A stretch of DNA of 64,000 nt, from positions 372,001 to 436,000 of the forward strand of contig NZ_CP022540.1 in NCBI RefSeq assembly GCF_002237555.1. The letters run 5' to 3'. The translations under genes and the position numbers were made by a program. The notes beneath the pieces were generated by a model, which was not told the origin of the DNA, searched no databases, and saw only the letters and a program-made list of their open reading frames with translations. Source of the DNA: Antarctobacter heliothermus. GTDB taxonomy: Bacteria; Pseudomonadota; Alphaproteobacteria; Rhodobacterales; Rhodobacteraceae. Shown in pieces: positions 43,762 to 52,852 of the stretch (positions within the stretch are counted from its first letter, which is position 1; every line of letters starts with the position of its first letter).

Positions 43762-45561
43762 ATGGCCGCCAAGAGCATCCCCGCCACCGGCGAACAGGAG
43801 CGTGAGAAGTCACGCAGGCTGAAATCCCTGCGCGCACTCTGGCCCTTCTTGGCACCCTACCGGCTTTTGATGCTGGCCGCCCTTGCCGCATTGACTGCGA
43901 CCGCCACGGTGTCGCTGATCCTGCCGCTGGCCGTGCGCCGGGTCGTGGACAATTTCAACACCGAAGACGGCGCGCTGCTGGACCAGTATTTCGGGGCCGC
44001 GCTGCTGATCGCGGCGCTTTTGGCCGTCGGCACGGCGCTGCGCTATGCGCTGGTGACACGGCTGGGCGAACGCGTTGTGGCCGACATCCGCAAGGCGGTC
44101 TTTGACAAGGTCATCGGCCTGTCGCCGTCGTTCTTTGAGAAGATCATGACCGGCGAGGTGCTCAGCCGGATCACCACCGACACCACGCTGATCCTGTCGG
44201 TCATCGGGTCGTCGATCTCTATCGCGCTGCGCAACGTGCTGCTGTTCCTTGGCGGCATTGTCCTGATGCTGTTCACCTCGGCCAAGCTGACCGGACTTGT
44301 ACTGCTGATCGTGCCCGCCGTCGTGATCCCGATCCTTGTGCTGGGTCGTCGCGTCCGCAAGCTCAGCCGCGAGAATCAGGACTGGATCGCGGCCTCCTCG
44401 GGCAATGCCTCCGAGGCGCTGACCAGCGTGCAGACCGTGCAGGCCTACACCCATGAAACCCAGTCGCGCGGCACCTTCGCCGATGTGACAGAGAAAAGCT
44501 TTGACGCCGCGCGCAAGCGGATCTGGACCCGTGCGGTCATGACGATGATCGTTATCTTCCTTGTCTTCACCGGCATCGTGGGCGTGCTCTGGATCGGTGC
44601 ATGGGACGTGCGCGCAGGCGGCATGAGCGCGGGCACCCTGATCCAGTTCGTGATCTATTCCGTCATGGTCGCCGGTGCCGTGGGCGCCCTGTCCGAGGTG
44701 TTCGGCGAGTTGCAACGCGCCGCAGGCGCGACCGAACGCCTGGTCGAACTGCTGCAGGCAGAGGATACGGTCAGTGACCCGGCCACGCCGGTGCCCGCCC
44801 CCACGCCTGTCCGGGGTGAGATCACCTTTGACCACGTCAGCTTCTCCTACCCCTCGCGGCCCGGGATCTCGGCCCTCGCAGAGGTCAACCTGACCATCGC
44901 GCCGGGCGAAACCGTGGCCCTCGTCGGCCCCTCGGGCGCGGGCAAAACCACCATCATCCAGTTGATCCAGCGGTTCTACGATCCCGCAGAGGGTCGTATC
45001 CTGCTGGACGGCGCGGCGCTGGACGCGATGGCGCGGCACGACTTCCGCCGCCACATGGCGCTGGTGCCGCAGGACCCGGTGATCTTTGCCGCCTCCGCGC
45101 GCGACAACATCCGCTTTGGCCGCCCCGATGCCTCGGACGCCGACGTTGAGGCCGCCGCCCGCGCCGCCGCCGCGCATGATTTCCTCACCGCCCTGCCGGA
45201 CGGCTACGACAGCTATCTGGGCGAACGCGGCGTGATGCTGTCAGGTGGCCAGAAACAGCGCGTCGCCATCGCCCGCGCCATCCTGCGCGACGCCCCCGTC
45301 CTGCTGCTGGACGAAGCAACCAGCGCGCTGGACGCCGAAAGCGAACGCGCCGTGCAACAGGCCGTCGATACTCTGGCCGAAGGGCGCACAACGATCATCG
45401 TCGCCCACCGCCTTGCCACCGTGAAAAAGGCCGACCGCATCGTGGTCATGGAGGACGGCCGCATCGTCGCAACCGGCACCCATGACGCGCTGGTCGCCGA
45501 AGGCGGGCTATATGCACGCCTCGCCCGCCTCCAGTTCACCGAAGGTATGGCGGCAGAATAA
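43762..45561 (+). CDS. ABC exporter, fused membrane and ATPase domains
   Basis: A 599-residue half-transporter of the MsbA/ABCB type. Six membrane helices (about residues 30-320) precede a nucleotide-binding domain with Walker A GPSGAGKTT, Q-loop LVPQDPVIF, signature LSGGQKQRVAIARAIL, Walker B VLLLDEATSAL and H-loop IVAHRLAT. It would act as a homodimer exporting lipids or amphiphiles. AAGGAG before ATG 43762. Two hairpins follow the gene. Confidence 0.92.
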   Translation: MAAKSIPATGEQEREKSRRLKSLRALWPFLAPYRLLMLAALAALTATATVSLILPLAVRRVVDNFNTEDGALLDQYFGAALLIAALLAVGTALRYALVTRLGERVVADIRKAVFDKVIGLSPSFFEKIMTGEVLSRITTDTTLILSVIGSSISIALRNVLLFLGGIVLMLFTSAKLTGLVLLIVPAVVIPILVLGRRVRKLSRENQDWIAASSGNASEALTSVQTVQAYTHETQSRGTFADVTEKSFDAARKRIWTRAVMTMIVIFLVFTGIVGVLWIGAWDVRAGGMSAGTLIQFVIYSVMVAGAVGALSEVFGELQRAAGATERLVELLQAEDTVSDPATPVPAPTPVRGEITFDHVSFSYPSRPGISALAEVNLTIAPGETVALVGPSGAGKTTIIQLIQRFYDPAEGRILLDGAALDAMARHDFRRHMALVPQDPVIFAASARDNIRFGRPDASDADVEAAARAAAAHDFLTALPDGYDSYLGERGVMLSGGQKQRVAIARAILRDAPVLLLDEATSALDAESERAVQQAVDTLAEGRTTIIVAHRLATVKKADRIVVMEDGRIVATGTHDALVAEGGLYARLARLQFTEGMAAE

Positions 45562-45569
45562 CGCCGTAG

Positions 45570-45587
45570 GGCGGGCTTCAGCCCGCC
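45570..45587. repeat. TTCA-loop hairpin, copy 2
   Basis: Arms ggcgggc and gcccgcc around TTCA, nine bases after the ABC exporter stop, preceded by GTA and followed by ACCCCT like copy 1. Confidence 0.6.
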
Positions 45588-45611
45588 ACCCCTCCCCACG
45601 CGCAACACAGC

Positions 45612-45645
45612 AAAAAGGGCCGCACCCGAAAGGGAGCGGCCCACT
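45612..45645 (-). terminator. Intrinsic terminator of the 5'-nucleotidase gene
   Basis: On the minus strand gggccgc pairs with gcggccc (45636-45642 and 45617-45623), extended inside by ccc/ggg, and is followed directly by TTTTTG: a good Rho-independent terminator for the minus-strand gene that ends at 45684. Confidence 0.75.
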
Positions 45646-45683
45646 GTCTTTGCCGGGACGGGACACCCCGTCCACAAAGCCTG

Positions 45684-47237
45684 TTACTTCATGGTGATCC
45701 GGCCATCGGTGTAAGGCTGATACGCGCCGTCTTTGGCCAGATACTCTGCCGTCACATCCGCCAGATCGGGGCCAAAGTCATAGGCGTTGTCGGCATCCTT
45801 GAACATCGCATAGCCGTCGCCGCCGTTGCGCACATAGTTGTTCGACACAGCGCCATAGACCTTATCCATCTCGACCGGCGCGCCGCCCACCATGAGCTCG
45901 GAAATCCGGCTGCCCGGCTCGGCGCTGGCATCCACGGTGAATGTCATGCCCGCCACCTGCGGGAAACGGCCCGCGCCTTCCTCGATCTGGCTGACGCCGT
46001 TTTCCAGCGCCTCGACCAGCGTCGCGCCCGTGATCTGGAAGGTCGACAGCGTGTTCTGGAACGGCAGCACGGTCAGCACCTCGCCCATGGTCACCTCACC
46101 CGCGTCGATCGACGACCGCAAGCCGCCGCTGTTGGCAATGGCCACGTCGATGCCCTGATCCTTGACCCGGTCCAGCATGGCGTCAGCGACAAGGTTGCCC
46201 ATCGAACATTCCATCGCGCGACAAACGTCGCGGTTGCCGTCGATGGCTTCGGCGGTTTCGGCCACCACTTTGTTGCGGATCTCTTCCAGCGGCACGGCGG
46301 CCTCAGCGATGCGCGCCTTGACGGCGTCATCCTCAGTCACCGATGCGTCGATCAGGATCGGCGCACCCTCGGCAGAGATCACCTCACCTGCGTCGTCAAA
46401 GGTCACATTCAACTCACCCAGGAACTTGCCATAGGCATAGGCCTGAACGATCTGAACGCCGTTCACAACCGTCGGATAAGCGCCCGCAGCCCCGTCCATG
46501 TCACCCAGCAGGGTGTTGGAGTGGCCGCCCACGATCACGTCAACGCCGGTGGTGTTCTCGGCCACGCGCTGATCGACGACATAGCCAGAGTGCGACAGAA
46601 CGATGATCTTGTTCACGCCCATTTCTGTCAGCTTGTCGACCTCACCCTGCACCGCATCCGACGGATCGGTAAAGATGATGTTGTCGCCCGGGCTGGCCAG
46701 CTCATGGGTGTCCTGCGGTGTCAGACCAATCAGGCCCAGCTTTTCGCCGCCGCGCTCGATTACGGTGGATTTCATCAGCGCATCCGCCAGCAGCGGTTCC
46801 CCTGACACATCGGCGTTCGACATCAGGATCGGAAATTCCACCGCATCCATAAAGCCGCGCAATACTTCGGGGCCATCGTCGAATTCATGGTTGCCGACGG
46901 TCATGCCGTCATAGCCCATGAGGTTCATCATCTCGGCGGCCAGCATGCCCTTGTAATAGGTATAGAACAGCGTGCCCTGAAACTGGTCGCCGCCATCAAC
47001 AAGGATGTAGTTGTTGGTGCGCGCCTTGGCGGCATTGATCGCAGTGATCATCCGCGCGGAACCGCCAAAGCATTCACCAGCGGTGTTGTCCTCTGCGCTG
47101 CATCCCGAATCATACTTGCTGATCGGCTCAAAGCGGGCGTGAAAATCGTTGGTGTGCAGGATCGTCAGCGAATAATCCGCCTGTGCGGCCCCGGCGATCA
47201 GCGCCAGCGTGGCAGCGCCCGTCATCATGCGAAACAT
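45684..47237 (-). CDS. Periplasmic 5'-nucleotidase/UDP-sugar hydrolase family protein
   Basis: A 517-residue exported phosphoesterase: signal peptide MFRMMTGAATLALIAGAAQA, metallophosphatase domain with ILHTNDFHARF, VDGGDQFQGT, VGNHEFDDG and GGHSNTLL (dinuclear metal ligands), then the C-terminal substrate-binding domain (NSGGLRSSIDAGEVTMGEVLTVLPFQN and GGDGYAMF). Such enzymes dephosphorylate extracellular nucleotides and recover phosphate and nucleosides. Start ATG 47237 with GAGGAAA upstream. Monocistronic, with its own terminator. Confidence 0.92.
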   Translation of the reverse strand: MFRMMTGAATLALIAGAAQADYSLTILHTNDFHARFEPISKYDSGCSAEDNTAGECFGGSARMITAINAAKARTNNYILVDGGDQFQGTLFYTYYKGMLAAEMMNLMGYDGMTVGNHEFDDGPEVLRGFMDAVEFPILMSNADVSGEPLLADALMKSTVIERGGEKLGLIGLTPQDTHELASPGDNIIFTDPSDAVQGEVDKLTEMGVNKIIVLSHSGYVVDQRVAENTTGVDVIVGGHSNTLLGDMDGAAGAYPTVVNGVQIVQAYAYGKFLGELNVTFDDAGEVISAEGAPILIDASVTEDDAVKARIAEAAVPLEEIRNKVVAETAEAIDGNRDVCRAMECSMGNLVADAMLDRVKDQGIDVAIANSGGLRSSIDAGEVTMGEVLTVLPFQNTLSTFQITGATLVEALENGVSQIEEGAGRFPQVAGMTFTVDASAEPGSRISELMVGGAPVEMDKVYGAVSNNYVRNGGDGYAMFKDADNAYDFGPDLADVTAEYLAKDGAYQPYTDGRITMK

Positions 47238-47419
47238 GAGGTTTCCTCTCTGTCGGTTGTGTTTATGCCGATAGCAGACCCCGGCGCGTGCCAAGAGTCA
47301 AAGCCTGACTTTGCGTCTCGCTCACGGCTGTAACAGCGGGATGACCCCCGGCCCCCGCTTTGCCCAATCAGCAACCGCCGCGCTTGACCCCGGTCACGCG
47401 GCGCGGCATCACTCGGCCC

Positions 47420-47761
47420 ATGGAAATCTACAAGATCCTCCGCGCCGACGAATGGTCGGCCCTGCGCAGCCAAAAGGAAACCAGCGGCGCGCCAATCGAT
47501 GTATCCGACGGGTTCATCCACTTTTCCACCGCCGCGCAGGCGCGCGAAACCGCCGCCAAGCATTTCGCCGGGGCCGACGGACTGTACCTCGCCGCGCTGG
47601 ACACCGACGCGCTGGGGGACACCCTGAAGTGGGAGGTGTCGCGCGGCGATGCGCTATTCCCGCACCTCTATGGCCCGCTGCGCCTGTCGGACATCCTGTG
47701 GTGCCAACCGCTGCCTTTGGGCGCGGACGGCACCCACACCTTTCCCATCGGGTTTTCATGA
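47420..47761 (+). CDS. DUF952 family protein
   Basis: A 113-residue cytoplasmic protein with the DUF952 motif GFIHFSTAAQARETAAKHF and YGPLRLSDILW. Family function is unknown; members resemble ADP-ribosyl-type folds. Its TGA overlaps the next gene's ATG by four bases (ATGA), so it heads a coupled unit with a DUF1330-like gene and pyrD. Confidence 0.85.
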   Translation: MEIYKILRADEWSALRSQKETSGAPIDVSDGFIHFSTAAQARETAAKHFAGADGLYLAALDTDALGDTLKWEVSRGDALFPHLYGPLRLSDILWCQPLPLGADGTHTFPIGFS

Positions 47762-48189
47762 CCGGCCACATCGACCCCACGCGCGCCCAGTTCGACGCCT
47801 TCAAGGCGCTCGACCGGGATGAACCCTGCGAAATGCTGAACCTCGTTCGCTTGCGCGACATCGCGCAGTACCCACAGGGGCACGAACAGGCCGGATCACC
47901 CCTCACCGGGGCTGAGGCCTATCGCCTGTATGGCCAACACAGCGGCCCGGTCCTTGCCCGCGTCGGGGGGGCGATTGTTTGGCGCGGCGAGTATCGCACC
48001 ACACTCGCGGGGCCAGAGGGCGATCATTGGGACCACGTCTTTGTTGCCCGCTACCCCACCGCGCACGCCTTTCTGGCCATGGTCACGGACCCGGACTATC
48101 AGCGCGCCGTCGTCCACCGGCAGGCCGCCGTGCAGGATTCGCGCCTGATCCGCTGCGCCCCCGCCGCCACCGGCGAGGTTTTCGGATGA
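47758..48189 (+). CDS. DUF1330-like protein
   Basis: A 143-residue protein resembling DUF1330/dimeric alpha-beta-barrel proteins: [43 protein letters not shown] and [24 protein letters not shown]. Enzymatic role unknown. It overlaps the upstream and downstream genes by ATGA junctions. Confidence 0.75.
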   Translation: MTGHIDPTRAQFDAFKALDRDEPCEMLNLVRLRDIAQYPQGHEQAGSPLTGAEAYRLYGQHSGPVLARVGGAIVWRGEYRTTLAGPEGDHWDHVFVARYPTAHAFLAMVTDPDYQRAVVHRQAAVQDSRLIRCAPAATGEVFG

Positions 48190-49244
48190 CCCCACTGGAA
48201 CGCCTTGGCCTGACGGTCATGCACCGTCTGGACCCGGAAACCGCCCATGGCCTCGCGCTCACGGCGCTGCGGGCCGGCGTGGCGCACAGCCCCGGCCTTG
48301 TCACCTCGGACCGGCTGCGCACCACGCTGGCGGGCCTGCCCCTGCCCAACCCTGTCGGCCTCGCCGCCGGGTTCGACAAGAACGCCACAGCGCTTCAGGG
48401 CCTGTCCCGCGCCGGGTTTGGCTTTGTCGAGGTCGGTGCCGCCACGCCCCGGCCACAACCGGGCAACCCGCGCCCGCGCCTGTTCCGCCTGACCGAGGAC
48501 CGCGCCGCGATCAACCGCTTCGGCTTCAACAACGACGGGATGGAGGCCATCGGCACGCGGCTGACCACCCGCCCTCGTGATCTGATCCTTGGCCTGAACC
48601 TGGGGGCGAACAAGGACAGCGACGACCGTGCCGGGGATTTCGCCCGCGTGCTGGCGCACTGCGGCGCAAATGTCGATTTCGCCACCGTCAACGTCAGCTC
48701 CCCCAACACCGAAAAACTGCGTGACCTGCAAGGCAAGGCCGCACTCGCCGCGCTACTCGCGGGTGTCATGCAGGCGCGCGACACACTGGCCACACCCATC
48801 CCGGTCTTCCTGAAAATCGCGCCGGATCTGGATGATAGCGAATTGGCCGACGTGGCAGAGGTCGCCCTGTCCTCCGGCGTGGCAGGCATCATCGCCACCA
48901 ACACCACCCTGTCCCGCGCCGGTCTGGCCTCGCGCCATGCGACAGAGGCGGGCGGGCTGTCTGGCGCACCGCTGTTTGACCGCTCGACCCGTGTGCTGGC
49001 CCGGCTGTCGCAACTGACCGATGGCGCGCTGCCCCTGATCGGCGTCGGCGGTATCGGCTCTGCCGAACAGGCCTATGAAAAAATCCGTGCCGGGGCGAGC
49101 ACCGTGCAACTCTACACCGCACTGGTTTACAGCGGCCTCAGTCTGGTTGAGGACATCGCCAAGGGGTTGGATACGTTGCTGGCGCGCGACGGATTTGACT
49201 CGGTCGCACAGGCCGTGGGCAGTGGGCGCGGCGCATGGCTCTGA
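48186..49244 (+). CDS. pyrD: Dihydroorotate dehydrogenase (quinone), class 2
   Basis: A 352-residue membrane-associated flavoenzyme oxidising dihydroorotate to orotate with quinone in pyrimidine synthesis. Class 2 hallmarks: N-terminal helical extension ([23 protein letters not shown]), [42 protein letters not shown], the catalytic Ser in [11 protein letters not shown] and FMN-binding [16 protein letters not shown] 48186 overlaps the preceding stop by four bases. Confidence 0.95.
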   Translation: MTPLERLGLTVMHRLDPETAHGLALTALRAGVAHSPGLVTSDRLRTTLAGLPLPNPVGLAAGFDKNATALQGLSRAGFGFVEVGAATPRPQPGNPRPRLFRLTEDRAAINRFGFNNDGMEAIGTRLTTRPRDLILGLNLGANKDSDDRAGDFARVLAHCGANVDFATVNVSSPNTEKLRDLQGKAALAALLAGVMQARDTLATPIPVFLKIAPDLDDSELADVAEVALSSGVAGIIATNTTLSRAGLASRHATEAGGLSGAPLFDRSTRVLARLSQLTDGALPLIGVGGIGSAEQAYEKIRAGASTVQLYTALVYSGLSLVEDIAKGLDTLLARDGFDSVAQAVGSGRGAWL

Positions 49245-49269
49245 TCCCCGCCTGACCGCGTGCCGCCCC

Positions 49270-49932
49270 TTACAGGCGCGGCACAGCCTCCGCGACCTTC
49301 GCCGCACTTACAAACCCACGGATCAGGGCCGCCTCCTTGACCCCCGGCGCGCGCTCCACGCCCGAGGACACATCCACCTGCGCCACACCTGTCATCGCCA
49401 CGGCCCGCGCCACGTTCTGCGGTGTCAGCCCCCCTGCCAACATCCACGGCCGCGACCAGCGCCGCCCGGCAATCAACCGCCAGTCAAAGGCCAACCCATT
49501 GCCCCCCGGCAGATCGGCCCCCTTGGGCGGCTTGGCATCCACCAGAATCTGATCCGCAACCCGCTGATACACATCCAGCTTGTCCAGATCCGCCGCCTCG
49601 GCAACACCAACCGCCTTCATCACCGGCAACCCATAGCGCGCGCGCACCTCGGCCACCCGCTCCGGCGGCTCTGTCCCGTGCAATTGGATCATGTCCAACG
49701 GCACCTGCGCGATGATCTCGTCCAGCAAGGCGTCCGAGGGGTTCACCACCAACCCAACCTTGGCCAGCCCGACAGGTGCGCGCAACGCCAGATCACGCGC
49801 CGCAGCGACAGTGACATGGCGCGGACTCTTGGGGAAAAACACCAACCCGGCATAAGAGGCCCCTGCCTCGGCAACAGCATCCACATCCTCAGGCCGCGTC
49901 AGGCCACAGATCTTAACGCGCACGTCCGCCAT
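49270..49932 (-). CDS. trpF: Phosphoribosylanthranilate isomerase
   Basis: A 220-residue TIM-barrel enzyme of tryptophan synthesis. The general base Cys is in [13 protein letters not shown], the general acid Asp in [12 protein letters not shown], and GGLTPQNV forms a phosphate-binding loop. It ends 26 bases from the convergent pyrD gene. In this bacterial group the gene normally follows ihfB and lapA, as here. Confidence 0.95.
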   Translation of the reverse strand: MADVRVKICGLTRPEDVDAVAEAGASYAGLVFFPKSPRHVTVAAARDLALRAPVGLAKVGLVVNPSDALLDEIIAQVPLDMIQLHGTEPPERVAEVRARYGLPVMKAVGVAEAADLDKLDVYQRVADQILVDAKPPKGADLPGGNGLAFDWRLIAGRRWSRPWMLAGGLTPQNVARAVAMTGVAQVDVSSGVERAPGVKEAALIRGFVSAAKVAEAVPRL

Positions 49933-49940
49933 GCAGGCCC

Positions 49941-50007
49941 CTGCTTCTTCTTTGTAAAAATACCCCGGGGTGAATGCGCCCTATGGCGCAGAGGGGCAGC
50001 GCCCCTC
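49941..50007. repeat. Related intergenic repeat, copy C, between lapA and trpF
   Basis: Begins ctgcttcttctttgtaaaaa then taccccggggtga, resembling the heads of copies A and B, followed by two perfect inverted repeats, tgcgcc/ggcgca (49975-49990) and gaggggc/gcccctc (49991-50007). It lies in reverse orientation to the flanking minus-strand genes, unlike A and B, which lie in the orientation of the preceding gene. Confidence 0.5.
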
Positions 50008-50024
50008 CTCTCCCGTCGACGGAA

Positions 50025-50384
50025 TCAGCTGGCCTGATCCAAGATCGCCAGCACCTCGTCCTTGTCCTTGTCGCGCTCGGCCTGCGTCTTCTTCAACTGA
50101 CGCTCCAGCTTGCGCACCTCGGTCTTCTTGGCAGAGGCTTCGGCGCGGTATTTGTACTCGCGCAGCCACTCATAGACCTCGCCCAGAACCCAGCCCAACA
50201 CGAGAAATCCAAGCGCGACGGCAAACAGTGGCACCTCGACCGAGAACGCCAGCCTATCCATTTGCGGGATACGCGCCAGCCCTTCGGGCAGCGTGTTCAG
50301 CGTCACCCACTGCAGGTTCGCGACACAGACGACCGTCAGAACAATAAGCAGGATCGCGTAAAAGGCGTAAAGAGCGTAGCGCAT
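50025..50384 (-). CDS. lapA: LapA-domain (DUF1049) membrane protein
   Basis: A 119-residue inner-membrane protein: helix 1 AFYAILLIVLTVVCVANLQWV, a short periplasmic loop, helix 2 VPLFAVALGFLVLGWVLGEVYEW and a cytoplasmic coiled coil (RKLERQLKKTQAERDKDKDE). In E. coli LapA works with LapB in controlling LpxC and lipopolysaccharide assembly. It sits three bases after ihfB, the usual order. Confidence 0.88.
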   Translation of the reverse strand: MRYALYAFYAILLIVLTVVCVANLQWVTLNTLPEGLARIPQMDRLAFSVEVPLFAVALGFLVLGWVLGEVYEWLREYKYRAEASAKKTEVRKLERQLKKTQAERDKDKDEVLAILDQAS

Positions 50385-50387
50385 GGA

Positions 50388-50669
50388 TTACTTTCCGTTC
50401 AGGCGGTCCCGCAAGAGCTTGCCGGTCTTGAAAAACGGAACGTGCTTTTCATCGACCTCGACCGACTCCCCGGTGCGGGGGTTCCGCCCGACGCGCGCGT
50501 CCCGCTTCTTGACCGAAAAGGCCCCGAAGCCCCGCAGCTCGACCCGGTCGCCCCGAGCCATGGCGTTGGTGATCTCTTCGAAGATCGTGTTCACGATCCT
50601 CTCTACGTCACGCTGATACAGATGTGGATTCTCATCCGCAATCTTCTGGATCAATTCAGATCTGATCAT
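50388..50669 (-). CDS. ihfB: Integration host factor subunit beta
   Basis: A 93-residue DNA-bending protein of the HU/IHF family: [17 protein letters not shown] opening, [26 protein letters not shown], where the Pro in RNPRTG intercalates into DNA, and the basic end [12 protein letters not shown]. It pairs with IhfA. ATG 50669 starts the usual MIRSELI; the frame extends further upstream but without similarity. Confidence 0.95.
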   Translation of the reverse strand: MIRSELIQKIADENPHLYQRDVERIVNTIFEEITNAMARGDRVELRGFGAFSVKKRDARVGRNPRTGESVEVDEKHVPFFKTGKLLRDRLNGK

Positions 50670-50990
50670 ACACCACATCCCCCGTGGACTCGGCATTTGC
50701 CTTGGTCTTTTCCGCAACTATACGCGCCGAAGATTGAAACGGAAACCGCCTAAGATCGAGAAAAAATCAGGATTCGCAGCAGTTTGCGCGTCGAATCCCG
50801 GGTACAGGCGGAAATCCCCGCTGTCTTGCCAGCCATGGCGCGGTTCAACACCACGGCATCGCGGCCTGCGATTCGCCCCGCGCGACCCGTCCTCCGGGGC
50901 AAATTCTGTCGCATTGTATCCGTTAGTGGTTGCTCAAGACATCGCTCGCATAGTCACCGCAACGATTGACCAACGGGACGTTCCCATGAC
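50670..50990. other. Divergent gap upstream of ihfB
   Basis: 321 bases holding the ihfB promoter region (minus) and the start region of the caspase-like pseudogene (plus). No further gene is supported. An AT-rich block (tcgagaaaaaatcagg, about 50756-50771) lies 90 bases upstream of ihfB. No clear operator was found. Confidence 0.45.
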
Positions 50991-51908
50991 GTGCCATCCG
51001 TTGCATGGACTGGAGAGATTTTGACACCCTTCCCTTTCTCGGGCGCATTTCGCCGGGCCCATTTGCGCGCCTTGCGCAAACCTGTCGCCTCCCTTGTCAG
51101 GACTGCCCTCTTGCTGACCAGCTGTGTTCTCGGTGCAGGCAGCGCACGGGCTGACGACCACATTCTTGCCATCGGTGCCTGTCCCGCCTAGGCCGGTGTC
51201 CCGCCTGCCGTCTGTGAGACCGCCGTGACAGAGGTGACAGCCGCTTTGTCAGCGCGCTACGCCGTTCCTGATACACAGGTCCACACACTCCTGAATGCGC
51301 AGGCCACGGTTACAGGCTTTGGGGATTTTCTGAATGCCCTGCCGCCCACCGCAGCCGATGACCGGGTGTTTCTCTATATCGTCATGCACAACGGCGGCGG
51401 TCATCAGGATCGCGCCGCCTCCGCCAAGGATGACATCCTGGTGTTCTGGTCCGATACCGATCCCAGCGTGATCGAATTTGCCGTGGCCGAAGGCAAATGG
51501 CTCCGCGCCAGTGATTTTGGGGAGGAAATCGGCCAACTCGGGATGGGCACGCTAATCGCATTTCTGGAAGCATGCCAATCTGGTGCACTGGGTCTTGAGA
51601 TCCTGCATGAAGCGACCCCAAAAACCGCGCATGTCACCACCATTGCCTCCGCGCAGGCCGGCCAATACGCCAACCTGACGCTGGACTACAAACAGCCGCT
51701 GTTCAGCAGCCTGCTGGTCGCCGCACTAAACGGCCCAAAACAACCGCTGTCAGTTCTGCTGACCACTGTTTCGGGTCAGGTCACCGACACTTCGGGGCCG
51801 ATCTGCGCGGCGCACAAAGTCAAACCATCGGCCCCGGGCGGCTTTACCCCCGACTGTCGACAAACCCCCGTCATCCGGGATCCGCAGGCTGTCTTATCCG
51901 GCCTTTGA
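50991..51908 (+). pseudogene. Exported caspase-like (C14-type) protein gene interrupted by one amber codon
   Basis: The frame runs from an uncertain start (GTG 50991 or TTG 51021) through a signal peptide (LVRTALLLTSCVLGAGSARA, then DDHILAIGACPA) to TAG at 51189-51191, and continues in the same frame, without any shift, to TGA at 51908. The downstream part reads as one domain: FLYIVMHNGGG offers the His and FLEACQSGALG the Cys of the caspase-type dyad (compare DACxSG), followed by ASAQAGQYANL. A full protein would have about 290-300 residues. The amber codon removes everything after the first 12 mature residues unless it is suppressed or a sequencing error. An internal GTG start at 51222 cannot restore export. 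Confidence 0.7.
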
Positions 51909-52003
51909 TCCCGCCCCAGATGTGGTCACGCACCCGCGCGGCCCATACCCGGCCATTCCGGCCTTTTTAGAGCGTCCGTCGCTCATCCCCCCTCAAGTGG
52001 AGA

Positions 52004-52213
52004 ATGACTAAGAAATATGCAATGGCAGCCGCAATTCTCGCAGCATCGACCCTGTCCGATCACGCATTCCACATCAGCATCGGTTTTGCGGAAGAAGGCA
52101 AAAACGCCGTACTCTGCGTCATCAAGGACGTGACAGTTCTGGCCGAAAAAGCCGGTGATTGCGATGCCATCGGAGGCATGACCAGCCATGAGGTGACTCC
52201 GGTCGCCAAATAA
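52004..52213 (+). CDS. Small exported protein, function unknown
   Basis: A 69-residue protein with a short N-terminal hydrophobic segment (YAMAAAILAASTLSDHA) and two cysteines (VLCVIKDV, GDCDAIGG) in the mature part that could pair. A GGAGA precedes ATG closely. No family recognised. A hairpin terminator follows 22 bases after the stop. Confidence 0.55.
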   Translation: MTKKYAMAAAILAASTLSDHAFHISIGFAEEGKNAVLCVIKDVTVLAEKAGDCDAIGGMTSHEVTPVAK

Positions 52214-52235
52214 GCGCGCCACCTTCGCAGCTCTG

Positions 52236-52263
52236 CAAGACCCCGTGTCACGGCGGGGTCTTG
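52236..52263 (+). terminator. Hairpin terminator after the small exported protein gene
   Basis: Perfect 9-bp arms caagacccc and ggggtcttg with a 10-nt loop, followed by TCTCC. Confidence 0.6.
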
Positions 52264-52436
52264 TCTCCTCCGCAGGCATAGCCTGCCCCGGTTTCAGCGC
52301 GCTTCGCGTCATGTACGGACAAAAACCGCACGAATTCCGGTCGCCTGAATGGCCCCAAACCGGAAATGGGTGCCGACGCGGGCACCAGACGGGCGCCGTC
52401 GCCCCTCAAAATCGTCTGAATTCCTGCCGGGTCGTG

Positions 52437-52754
52437 CTACTGGCAGACCGCGGCAAACTCGGTCCAGTCGCCAGCCGCTTTTTCCGCAGGCTTGAAATAG
52501 ATCAGCCGCAGTCCACCCTCTGCACAGGTCTTGGCGGCCTGTTCCTTGACGTCCTGCGCCGTCCAGGCAGAGCCATAGCGCCCGCGCAGCTGCTTTTGCC
52601 CCTGAACCTCGACCCGACGCATGGTCATCCCGGTGCCGCCTGAGGGCCGGCTCTGCATGACCTCTGTCCCGTCATCAGGGAGCACAATCTGGTCTTGCGC
52701 GGCCCCCGGCCCCGCCAAGATCAGCCCAAAGATCAACAGCACTACATGCTTCAT
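52437..52754 (-). CDS. Small exported protein, function unknown
   Basis: A 105-residue protein with a clear signal peptide (MKHVVLLIFGLILAGPGAAQ). The mature part has EVQGQKQLRGRYGSAWTAQDVKEQAAKTCAEGGLRLIYFKP and two cysteines, one at the end (AVCQ). I do not recognise the family. ATG 52754 chosen because the signal peptide starts there. It lies downstream of rpsA but behind a terminator. Confidence 0.65.
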   Translation of the reverse strand: MKHVVLLIFGLILAGPGAAQDQIVLPDDGTEVMQSRPSGGTGMTMRRVEVQGQKQLRGRYGSAWTAQDVKEQAAKTCAEGGLRLIYFKPAEKAAGDWTEFAAVCQ

Positions 52755-52802
52755 TCGGATCCCCTGTCCCAAACGCCCCCTCGGCGTCCATAGCACAAAA
52801 GC

Positions 52803-52831
52803 AAAAAGGCCCCGCAAATGCGAGGCCTTTT
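52803..52831 (-). terminator. Intrinsic terminator of rpsA
   Basis: On the minus strand aaaggcc pairs with ggccttt around a GC-rich inner part and is followed by TTGC; it begins about 22 bases after the rpsA stop. Confidence 0.75.
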
Positions 52832-52852
52832 CGGTGTCTTCACGGAACGAGA

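Noticed and set aside
43810..45177. 1.4-kb minus-strand frame opposite the ABC exporter
   Set aside because: Low-complexity shadow of conserved ABC transporter codons; no start signal.
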